Part shown: piece by piece, positions 6,976 through 12,633 of the stretch
How the letters are laid out: every line of letters begins with the position of its first letter
Numbering within the stretch: the first letter of the stretch is position 1
Assembly (NCBI GenBank): GCA_947307005.1
Contig: CAMZHY010000054.1
Span: 1 to 12,633, forward strand
DNA: 12,633 nucleotides
Source of the DNA: an uncultured Planctomycetaceae bacterium
GTDB taxonomy: Bacteria; Planctomycetota; Planctomycetia; Pirellulales; Thermoguttaceae
Direction: 5' to 3'
Made by a program: the position numbers and the translations under genes
Notes under the pieces: generated by a model
Seen by the model: only the letters and a program-made list of their open reading frames with translations
What the model was told of the DNA's origin: nothing
Database searches by the model: none

Positions 6976-7599
6976 GCCGGTTCTTCTCTGCTTCATGATC
7001 TTTGCGCTCCCACATCCCAGCGGCAGGATCGCGACCGGACTGTTGGCGGCGGCGACGGGAGCGACGTTCGGCATAACGCCCACTCTTGCGATCTTTAGCG
7101 CGGCGCGCGTCAAACGTTTTAAGAAATTGGCGGGTTACGTCGTGTTTTTGACGACCGTCGACTTCCTTGTCTGTTTTCTCTCGCTGGGTTCGATGAGAGA
7201 GGCGTTTGACAACGCGGCGTTGGGAAACGCGGCGTTCGTCCTTTATTTTTTCAGCGGATTTACCGTTCTTCCGATCGTCGCGGCGACCGCTTTTAGCCCG
7301 TTCGTCGCGCTCGCGCGGCTAGAAGACGCGGTCTGCGAAAAAACGACGACGGCGCTTTTATCCGCGAACGCTCTCTTTCTCCTTCTCCTCGTAAGCGAGC
7401 GGGAATCGCCGTTTTTACTGACGTTAGAAATTTTGGCTCCGCCGCCTTTTACGAGTTCTTCGCGGCGCCTATCCTCGTCGTCTTCAGCGTGGTTCGATTA
7501 AGGCGTTTTAAAACGTTTGCGGGCGTCCTCCTCATCCTCATCGTCATTAACGCCGCATTCTGGTTCCCCGTGATGAACGTCCTGCTTTATATGACTTGA
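6854..7599 (+). CDS. double-length membrane protein, array member 4, apparent -1 frameshift
   Basis: The unbroken frame gives 215 residues to a TAA at 7499-7501, but its last 25 residues (from APPPFTSSSRR) are Ser/Arg-rich and unlike a membrane protein. In the adjacent frame from 7435, the DNA reads GSAAFYEFFAAPILVVFS, then VVRLRRFKTFAG and a final helix, stopping at 7597-7599. One missing T in TTTT (7431-7434) restores a 248-residue protein. It is two array units in tandem: unit 1 has MDDARCEK (24-31) and FSAARVKRFK (81-90); unit 2 has LEDAVCEK (156-163) and FSVVRLRRFK. About eight membrane segments are expected. No function is recognisable. The start follows ACGCGCC and lacks a Shine-Dalgarno site. 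Confidence 0.65.
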
Positions 7600-7627
7600 G
7601 ATCGACAAACTCAAGAATTCGAAATGC

Positions 7628-7656
7628 TGGAAAGCCGCGCGGAGTCTAGGTAGAAT
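7628..7656 (+). promoter_or_regulatory. candidate promoter of array member 5
   Basis: TGGAAA (7628-7633) and TAGAAT (7651-7656) are 17 bp apart, about 40 bases before the GTG start at 7696. Match quality is moderate. Confidence 0.3.
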
Positions 7657-7695
7657 AGAAAGAAAGGTCGTCCGCTCGCCCTCGGAGAACCCGCC

Positions 7696-8049
7696 GTGTA
7701 TAATCCCTTATTGACCAACGCGATACTCTTTATCGTTCTAATTGGGGTATTCGTCGCCATCTCCTATCTCAAGGACTCCCTTTGCGAGAAAGTCGTCGCC
7801 ATTCTCCTTGCGGTCAATCTCGCGGCGTTCTTTGTTTCTTGGGCGTTAAATATCTATTGTCGAATTTTGCTCTTTTTTGCCCTTGTCTTCCACGAACCGC
7901 TTCTGGCGCCGTTCCTCGCTATTGTTAGCGCCATTCATTTGCGTCGTTTTAAAACCAAGTGGCTCGTCGTCTCGTTAATGATTCTAAACTTCGCGTTAGG
8001 TCTATTTTCAGCGTTTCTCGCCTACTGTCTGCTCGGTCTCAGCGCTTAA
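7696..8049 (+). CDS. small four-helix membrane protein, array member 5
   Basis: This 117-residue protein starts at GTG, with GGAG at 7684-7687 eight bases ahead. It has four hydrophobic segments (about 8-24, 33-53, 56-80 and 89-114). The array signature is clear: Y-L-K-D-S-L-C-E-K at 24-32 directly after helix 1, AILLAVN at the start of helix 2, and FLAIVSAIHLRRFK at 73-86 before helix 4. The positive HLRRFKTK turn suggests that this loop faces the cytoplasm (positive-inside rule, inference), which would put both termini inside as well. There are no catalytic motifs. Function is unknown. Confidence 0.72.
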   Translation: MYNPLLTNAILFIVLIGVFVAISYLKDSLCEKVVAILLAVNLAAFFVSWALNIYCRILLFFALVFHEPLLAPFLAIVSAIHLRRFKTKWLVVSLMILNFALGLFSAFLAYCLLGLSA

Positions 8050-8099
8050 AAACCAACCGCGCCGTTCGTTCCCTTTACGGAACCACAACCTAAAAAGCC

Positions 8100-8528
8100 A
8101 TGACGTTTTCGGTCTTCATCGCCCTGTTTTTCCCGCTGATCGCGACGATCGTCGCGTCCTCCGTCCTAAAGGGCGCCGTCGGCGAAAGGGTCGTCGCGAT
8201 TATTTTGGGCGTCAACGTTCTGGCGTTCGTCTATCTTCTCCTGTTTCATACGCCGATAGGACCGCGCCTTATGACGCAAGACGCCTATTGGATCGGCGCG
8301 ATGGAAGAGTTTATGACGACGCCCGTTTTCATCATCTGCGCCGCCCTGCGCTCGCGCTGCTTTCAAAAGATCCTAGAAATATACTTCATGCTTACGGGCG
8401 AGTTGGGGACGCCGCCTAATTTGAGACAAGCGCTTGAGGGGTCGGACTTCTCCAAGACGACGGGACTCGTTCTCCTTCTTATCGTCGCCAATATCGGACT
8501 GCTAGCAACGCTCGCCAACGCGCTCTAA
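8100..8528 (+). CDS. small membrane protein, array member 6, with a loop insertion
   Basis: This 142-residue protein is the last array member, 50 bases after member 5. It has SVLKGAVGERVV in the place of LKDxxCEK, then AIILGVNVLAFVYLLLF (helix 2), and EEFMTTPVFIICAALRSRCFQK in the place of the ExFxxTPxLxxFSAxRLRRFK block. A polar stretch of about 30 residues (ELGTPPNLRQALEGSDFSK) then separates it from the final helix (GLVLLLIVANIGLLATLA). No other member has this insertion. The ATG is preceded by AAAAAGCC with no proper Shine-Dalgarno site. No terminator is evident after the stop. Function is unknown. Confidence 0.7.
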   Translation: MTFSVFIALFFPLIATIVASSVLKGAVGERVVAIILGVNVLAFVYLLLFHTPIGPRLMTQDAYWIGAMEEFMTTPVFIICAALRSRCFQKILEIYFMLTGELGTPPNLRQALEGSDFSKTTGLVLLLIVANIGLLATLANAL

Positions 8529-9013
8529 AGAAATCGGAATCGAGGGACGACCGCGGCCTTTCCATCCGTAAACCTCTTGATCATCGAGCGCCGACAAATA
8601 ACAATGAATTTGTTTCCTTTTTTGCCGCCGTCAAGACGTCTCTTTGGTCTACGCGTTTTGTTAGAGTCCGACTTCAGATAACTCTCAATAAACGGTCGGA
8701 TTATCAATACAACATAGCGAGTCTCAGCGCTTTTCAGCAAGGTTTCTTTTCAAAAAAACACACATTTCAATATTCTGGACAATCTCTGATTCGCACAATT
8801 CAATAATTTTTATACACGGAAAATCGCACAAATGCGCCAGTCAAGAAAAGCAGTTTACCTGTCAAGAAAAGTAGACGCCTCGTCGTAACGAGACCTTTTC
8901 ACGACGTCTTCGCGCGTTCTTTGGCCGCTGTCAGGATACGTTCAGATTACGACGTATTCGTCGAAACTCAAAAGGAAACTCGTCGCTTTCAGAAGAATCG
9001 CTTTCCGTTTGCG
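8529..9013. other. 485-bp region without a convincing gene
   Basis: Open frames here are short and have no recognisable content. Bases 8740-8835 are markedly A+T-rich, with TCGCACAA repeated at both ends of the stretch. A pair of GTCAAGAAAAG(C/T)AG repeats follows at 8840-8874, and a small CTCGT/ACGAG hairpin lies at 8879-8892. It separates the plus-strand array from the minus-strand ATPase, so transcripts converge here. Confidence 0.6.
8840..8874. repeat. two direct repeats of 14 bp, 21-bp period
   Basis: GTCAAGAAAAGCAG (8840-8853) and GTCAAGAAAAGTAG (8861-8874) differ at one base. Read on the minus strand they contain TTTTCTTGAC, partly resembling the TTTTACTTGACA joins in the array on the other side of the ATPase gene, but in opposite orientation. 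Confidence 0.55.
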
Positions 9014-10294
9014 TCAATCCCTCAAACACCCAATGGGGATTACATAAACGCCGTCCGGGCGCGCATATCCATACTGCGCGCATGTAATGACGATCTTAAG
9101 ATCGGGAAGTCTCAAAGGAACCTGTTCTTCTTTTTTGTTGTATTCTTTTATCAGCCCTTCAATTTCACAAAGATGACGCGCGCCTTCTTCCACTCCCGAT
9201 TGACCGAGCTTAAACTCGATCAGCGCGTATCTTCCGTCTTCTAAATGAAGGACGGCGTCCGCCCCAAGATTAAATCTATCGCGATAATAGGATATTCTTC
9301 CTCCGTTTGCTGAAGAATATATCTTCAGATCTCGTATGCAGAGACATTCAAAAAGGAACCCGAGCGTCTTATAGTCTTTTGAAAAATATTCCGGCGAGAC
9401 TCCCAATGCGGCCGCCGCAATGGACGGATCTACGAAATTGCGCTTTTTTGACGAGCGAATTGACGTCTTCGAGCGTATCGCGGGGTTCCACGCTTCTATA
9501 TCCTCAATCATCATCAGTTTTTCAAATCCAGAAATATAGTCGCCGTACGTCTGTCTGGACATTTCGCAGGTTGCCGTGACGTCCGCAAGGATTGTTTTCG
9601 TTTCCGCCAACGAGCACAGATTTCTGGAATAGGATCGCAAGATCGTATTTGCCCATACCGGATTACGTTTTACATTGTCGATCTTTGAGATATCGACCTC
9701 GCATGTCTGCGTAAACAGGTCTTTGGCGACCGCTAGTCGCGCCCTTTCCGTTTTTCTGTTCAGACTGCCGGGCCAACCGCCTCTGCAGATCGCAAATTTT
9801 ATCCCGTCAATAGACAAATCGGAACGACAACCGTCGAAAGAATTCGGATCGTTAAAGAGTCCCGTCAGAGAGACCTCTCCGTTCGACTCCCCGCTTTCAA
9901 AAAGACTCATGGGGTACATCTTCATGCGGGATATTCTCAGCGCTCCGGTATGAGGCGTATCAACGGACGCCGCGCTGGATCCCGTCAAAATATATTGACC
10001 GACCTCTCCCGTATCGTCCACGTCTTTCCTGATAGCGCCCCATATTTTAGGAGCGTCCTGCCATTCGTCAAACAATATCGGTTTCTTTCCCTTGAGAAGA
10101 TCCGAGGGTTTTGTATTTGCGATCAGCAGAAGATTATCGCGCTGATCTTCATCTTGAAACTCCACAACGCTCTTAGCAAAACGTTTTCCCGTCGTTGTTT
10201 TTCCGCAGCCCTTTGGACCAAGAATCAACGTGGCGCCAAACGCTTCCAATTTCAACGCAAGCCGATCGTCCGCGATTCTCCGCATATAGTCCAT
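9014..10294 (-). CDS. ATP-binding protein, AAA_14 and DUF4143 domains
   Basis: This 426-residue protein has a P-loop G26-P-K-G-C-G-K32-T-T34, a Walker B strand PILFDEWQDAP (D76, E77), and a sensor-1-type YILTGSSA (101-108). These belong to the AAA_14 ATPase family that is almost always fused to DUF4143. The C-terminal part has NLGADAVLHLEDGRYALIEFKLG, with the D...E-x-K arrangement of a PD-(D/E)XK-like fold that DUF4143 usually keeps. Such genes are common, often multi-copy and patchily distributed in gut and host-associated bacteria; their function is not established. The ATG has GAGAG 8 bases upstream and AGGAG 16 bases upstream; M4 is an alternative start. Base composition is more A+T-rich than the flanking genes, suggesting acquisition. 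Confidence 0.88.
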   Translation of the reverse strand: MDYMRRIADDRLALKLEAFGATLILGPKGCGKTTTGKRFAKSVVEFQDEDQRDNLLLIANTKPSDLLKGKKPILFDEWQDAPKIWGAIRKDVDDTGEVGQYILTGSSAASVDTPHTGALRISRMKMYPMSLFESGESNGEVSLTGLFNDPNSFDGCRSDLSIDGIKFAICRGGWPGSLNRKTERARLAVAKDLFTQTCEVDISKIDNVKRNPVWANTILRSYSRNLCSLAETKTILADVTATCEMSRQTYGDYISGFEKLMMIEDIEAWNPAIRSKTSIRSSKKRNFVDPSIAAAALGVSPEYFSKDYKTLGFLFECLCIRDLKIYSSANGGRISYYRDRFNLGADAVLHLEDGRYALIEFKLGQSGVEEGARHLCEIEGLIKEYNKKEEQVPLRLPDLKIVITCAQYGYARPDGVYVIPIGCLRD

Positions 10295-10330
10295 AATAAA
10301 CGCTCTCTTTCTCCTAACGGCGCCGACTGT

Positions 10331-10359
10331 ATTATAACATACGCTTCGCCTATTTGCAA
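10331..10359 (-). promoter_or_regulatory. strong extended -10 promoter of the ATPase gene
   Basis: On the minus strand TTGCAA (10354-10359), a 17-bp spacer and TATAAT (10331-10336) line up, with TG one base before the -10 box (TGTTATAAT). The leader is about 30 nt. The 23-bp repeat array begins 8 bp upstream of the -35 box. Confidence 0.65.
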
Positions 10360-10367
10360 TCGTTCAT

Positions 10368-10482
10368 TTGACACATTTGGAGTATTTCACTTGACAAATT
10401 TGGAGTATTTTATTTGACACATTTGGAGCGTTTTACTTGACAGATTTGGAGTATTTCGTTTGACAAATTTGGAGAGTTTCAC
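10368..10482. repeat. five head-to-tail 23-bp repeats upstream of the ATPase promoter
   Basis: Copies start at 10368, 10391, 10414, 10437 and 10460, each exactly 23 bp, ending at 10482. The core is TTGACAMATTTGGAG; the remaining 8 bases are T-rich and vary. Copies 2 and 5 contain the perfect palindrome CAAATTTG; copies 1 and 3 read CACATTTG and copy 4 CAGATTTG. There are no spacers, so this is not a CRISPR array. The strict period and promoter-proximal position suggest iterated protein-binding sites. Iteron-like or transposon-end sites are alternatives. Confidence 0.9.
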
Positions 10483-10493
10483 AACGCCCTCAA

Positions 10494-10528
10494 AAGCGCC
10501 AAAAAGACATGTTTGGTCGCAGGCGCTT
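10494..10528 (-). terminator. second hairpin downstream of the DapA-like gene
   Basis: On the minus strand AAGCGCC and GGCGCTT form a 7-bp stem with a 21-base loop; the 3' arm runs into TTTTG. It could back up the stronger hairpin at 10540-10575, but the long loop makes it weak. Confidence 0.3.
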
Positions 10529-10539
10529 CGTCAAATACG

Positions 10540-10575
10540 CGAATCGCCTGTCGGGTAGTTCCGGCAGGCGATTCG
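10540..10575 (-). terminator. strong hairpin after the DapA-like gene, probable terminator
   Basis: CGAATCGCCTG and CAGGCGATTCG pair perfectly over 11 bp. The stem continues inward through T-G, C-G, G-C, G-C and G-T pairs to a 4-base loop, giving about 16 bp in total. It lies 46 bases after the stop codon on the minus strand. Only a poor T-tract (GTATTTG) follows. Confidence 0.6.
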
Positions 10576-10621
10576 TTAAAAGAAAGCAATGAGATTGAAA
10601 AAACTCGCGCGATTCGCGCCG

Positions 10622-11755
10622 TTACGCGGGCTGCTTCCAGTCTCCTTCTTTCAGATACGGTTTCATGGCTTCGAAACGCAAATCAAGTTCGGCGATTTGC
10701 TCGTCGCTGAGTTTAAACTCGGAAACGACCGGTTTCTCCGGGACGGAGTTGTTCGGACCGTAATCGCGAGACAGGCGATTCTTAAAGACGCCGCGCTTTT
10801 GCCAAATGTACAGGCTGAACCCGCGCAGGTTGTTTCCCGGAATCGTTTCGCGCAAGTTGAGCATTAGCATTAACTTGCTAAACGCGTCGGCGGCAACGAC
10901 GAGGTTTCCGGAATCGTAATTGCGCCAGACCGCCGCGAGAACGTCCGCGAACGGCGCGCGCTCGGTGATCAGGCCTTCCGACCCGATTCGGCATTGATAC
11001 AGCCAAGCGAACCCGCCCATCGCCGAGAACACCCGTTTGATCGCCGGTTTCGCCGCAATAAGTCGATGCATTCGCGCCTCGATCGGCGACGACTCTTCCT
11101 TGACGTACCCGAAATAGGGCGACTCCTTCCCCAACTCGATCAGCAGTTCGACCGACGGCGCCGGACCCTTGTACGTCGTTCCTCCGGAGGTTTGGATAAT
11201 GACGGGGCGGTTGACGACCTTCATCAGCGCGCGCCAGTATTCGCGCAGATCGTCCTCCGTTTTGCCGTCGTCCGGCGGTCGGGAGATAATCGCGGTCGGC
11301 TCGACTTCCTCCGCCTTTCGGGCGTAATCGAGCATATCGTCGATATTCTTCCCTTGAACGCCTAGACAAAGCGCCGACTTGCGACCGCGCGCCGTCTCCG
11401 CGAGAATTTCCATTCCGCGCATCTTCTCCTCTTTCGTCAAGAGGTCGACGGCGTCGCCCGCTTGCGGCCAGATCATTCCGGGCGATTCGCACCAGTCGAC
11501 AAACTTAACTTCGTCGGCGAGCGTTTCGTAGTCGACTTCGCCCGATTCGAAGAACGGGGTCGACAGAATCGGGAACGGACCGCGAACGCGCGGATCGCCG
11601 ATGATTTCGCGTTCGGGACTCGGCGCGGCGTTCGACTCGTCGTCGGGGAACGCGGCGGCGGAACCGGTCGCTGAAAACAGTTCGGAAGCGGCGACGCCAA
11701 GCGTTCCGGCGGCCAACGTTCCGAGAAAATTTCGTCGAGAAAATGAACTTTGCAA
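10622..11755 (-). CDS. Tat-exported DapA/NanA-family (dihydrodipicolinate synthase-like) aldolase
   Basis: This 377-residue protein has a twin-arginine signal (S-R-R-N-F-L-G at 6-12, hydrophobic to about 35), so it should act outside the cytoplasm. The barrel begins around GPFPILSTPF (59-68), the usual T-P-F segment. K219 in FGYVKEESSP is in the position of the Schiff-base lysine of this class I aldolase family. The usual Y-N-x-P tyrosine block is replaced by IIQTSGGTTYKG (186-197), so it is unlikely to be housekeeping DapA; a sugar-acid or other keto-acid lyase/dehydratase is more likely (inference). The start is a TTG at 11755 with an in-frame TAG 18 bases upstream, so no longer form exists; the ribosome site is weak. 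It lies 128 bp downstream of the oxidoreductase gene, same strand, and may be co-transcribed. Confidence 0.83.
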   Translation of the reverse strand: MQSSFSRRNFLGTLAAGTLGVAASELFSATGSAAAFPDDESNAAPSPEREIIGDPRVRGPFPILSTPFFESGEVDYETLADEVKFVDWCESPGMIWPQAGDAVDLLTKEEKMRGMEILAETARGRKSALCLGVQGKNIDDMLDYARKAEEVEPTAIISRPPDDGKTEDDLREYWRALMKVVNRPVIIQTSGGTTYKGPAPSVELLIELGKESPYFGYVKEESSPIEARMHRLIAAKPAIKRVFSAMGGFAWLYQCRIGSEGLITERAPFADVLAAVWRNYDSGNLVVAADAFSKLMLMLNLRETIPGNNLRGFSLYIWQKRGVFKNRLSRDYGPNNSVPEKPVVSEFKLSDEQIAELDLRFEAMKPYLKEGDWKQPA

Positions 11756-11865
11756 CTTAGCGCTCGCTTTCTAATCGGGACGCGTCGGCGACCGTCGAAT
11801 CGAGACCTTGCCAAAACGCCCCGCTTGGTTGTGGTAAAGACGTTAAAAAGACGAATAAATGCTGG

Positions 11866-11880
11866 AAACGCTCGGCGTTT
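11866..11880 (-). terminator. short hairpin just after the oxidoreductase stop
   Basis: AAACGC and GCGTTT form a 6-bp stem with a 3-base loop three bases after the stop codon on the minus strand. No U-tract follows beyond the TTT of the stem, so it would at most attenuate transcription into the aldolase gene. Confidence 0.3.
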
Positions 11881-11883
11881 GAA

Positions 11884-12633
11884 TTATTCGATCGTCGGAA
11901 CGACGAACGGCGCGCGGTAGTCGATCGCTAAGAGCTTTTCGGCGGCGTCAGCGTACTCGCCCTTGACGCCCGACGTTCCGTCGTACTCCAAGAAGCGGCT
12001 CGCGCGGAACGCGTCGGCGTTCATTTTGAGTCCCTGAGCCGCCAAATGCGTTTCAAGTTCGCCAATCGCGGCGGCGAGCGTTTCGTCGTTTCCGGTTAGA
12101 TCGAGAACGGCCTCCTTCGAGTACGGTTCGCCGAGGCGATACGCCGTGTTCGCGCCGTTGTACCACGTCGACGTCTCGAGCCCGACCTTGAGGGGCGCCG
12201 TCAACCGCGACGCGTCCCTGTTGAGAACGGCGTCGACAAAGTTGCGCAGGTGCGGACCGGGCCCGGCGTGTTCCGACGTCGCTTCGAACTCGCGAATCTT
12301 CTTTCCCTCCGCGTCGAACGCGACCGCGCCGCCCCAATGCTTCTCGTAGCGGCCTCCTTCGCAGTAGACGACGTAGCCGCTCGAAGGACCCGCGCAGGCG
12401 CCCGCCGACTTCGGGTCGGCTTTGTCGGGCAGGTTCGAGATGCGGAAAACGACTGGAATCGCGCCCGTGTCGAAGAAGGCGAAAAATTCGTTCGGCGTGT
12501 CGCCCGCGTCGTCGTATCCGATGCGCGCGCCGCCCGCCAGAACTCGCTTCGGGGCGCCGATTTCGTCCCCGAAGACGTCGTTGCGGCAGTCGTCGAGCAG
12601 ATGCGCGCCCCAGTTGCCGACTTCGCCGTTGCC
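11884..12633 (-). CDS. Gfo/Idh/MocA family oxidoreductase, 5'-partial
   Basis: The open frame runs from the window edge (first codon at 12633) to the stop at 11884-11886, giving 249 residues of the C-terminal part. The Met codon at 12204 is internal, not the start. Recognisable features are the NWGAHLLDDCRND block (the GxH segment typical of the active site), RIGYDDAGDTPNEFF, CEGGRYEKHWGG, HAGPGPHLRNFVDAV (the H-x-x-N-F-x-D-A-V block) and NGANTAYRLGEP, all diagnostic of the planctomycete-type branch. The Rossmann NAD(P)-binding domain and any Tat signal lie outside the window. Family members oxidise or reduce sugars, inositols and derivatives; the substrate here is unknown. The neighbouring DapA-like protein suggests a shared sugar or sugar-acid pathway. 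Confidence 0.85.
   Translation of the reverse strand, partial: GNGEVGNWGAHLLDDCRNDVFGDEIGAPKRVLAGGARIGYDDAGDTPNEFFAFFDTGAIPVVFRISNLPDKADPKSAGACAGPSSGYVVYCEGGRYEKHWGGAVAFDAEGKKIREFEATSEHAGPGPHLRNFVDAVLNRDASRLTAPLKVGLETSTWYNGANTAYRLGEPYSKEAVLDLTGNDETLAAAIGELETHLAAQGLKMNADAFRASRFLEYDGTSGVKGEYADAAEKLLAIDYRAPFVVPTIE

Noticed and set aside
8525..8740. 71-codon minus-strand open frame
   Set aside because: No ribosome site, no recognisable motif and mixed composition; it overlaps the end of array member 6.
10368..10482. CRISPR array
   Set aside because: The 23-bp units are directly contiguous with no spacers, and no cas gene is present.
10513..10867. Plus-strand open frames over the terminator and the end of the DapA-like gene
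   Set aside because: They cross a strong hairpin and are antisense to a well-supported gene.
1..12633. tRNA or rRNA genes
   Set aside because: No cloverleaf with a T-loop consensus and no conserved rRNA block was seen on either strand; the GTTCGACTCC-like string near 9880 lies inside the ATPase gene without matching arms.

Overview
The window looks like a planctomycete chromosome (Planctomycetota; family not determinable by eye). The evidence is indirect. It carries a Tat-signal sugar phosphate isomerase/epimerase, a Tat-signal DapA/NanA-family aldolase and a Gfo/Idh/MocA oxidoreductase, a set typical of the sugar-catabolic repertoire of that phylum. It also carries a BRCT-like/MerR-like/TPR fusion protein and an FtsQ-like protein. 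Most genes are G+C-rich with a strong GAC/CGC/TCG codon habit. Two genes, an Rpn/PD-(D/E)XK protein and a DUF4143 ATPase, are visibly more A+T-rich and look acquired.

Layout. (1) Bases 1-823, + strand: the 3' part of an FtsQ-like gene with an apparent -1 frameshift. (2) 851-2353, - strand: the BRCT/MerR/TPR protein, convergent with the first gene. (3) 2354-2613: a divergent promoter region. (4) 2614-4590, + strand: an exported sugar isomerase/epimerase, then a secreted HExxH peptidase of the basic secretory protein type, 36 bp apart and probably one operon. (5) 4720-8528, + strand: an array of small multi-pass membrane proteins that I do not recognise but that are clearly related to one another. 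There are five genes plus a truncated copy, and one gene is a double-length fusion. Two members carry single-base frameshifts, and an Rpn-family gene sits between a truncated and a full copy of one member. (6) 8529-9013: no convincing gene. (7) 9014-10294, - strand: an AAA_14/DUF4143 ATPase. It has a near-consensus extended -10 promoter, and five head-to-tail 23-bp repeats lie directly upstream of that promoter. (8) 10622-12633, - strand: the DapA/NanA-like protein and, upstream of it, the C-terminal part of a Gfo/Idh/MocA oxidoreductase that runs off the window.

How it fits together. The two outer blocks (isomerase plus peptidase; aldolase plus oxidoreductase) fit degradation and processing of external sugars and proteins. 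The centre is an accessory zone: a lineage-specific membrane-protein expansion invaded or rearranged around two genes of families that are often mobile. The array is the best candidate for something undescribed. The repeat-plus-promoter arrangement at the ATPase is the clearest unexplained DNA-level signal. All three apparent frameshifts are explained by one missing base at or next to a short homopolymer, so sequencing error has to be excluded before any of these genes is called dead.
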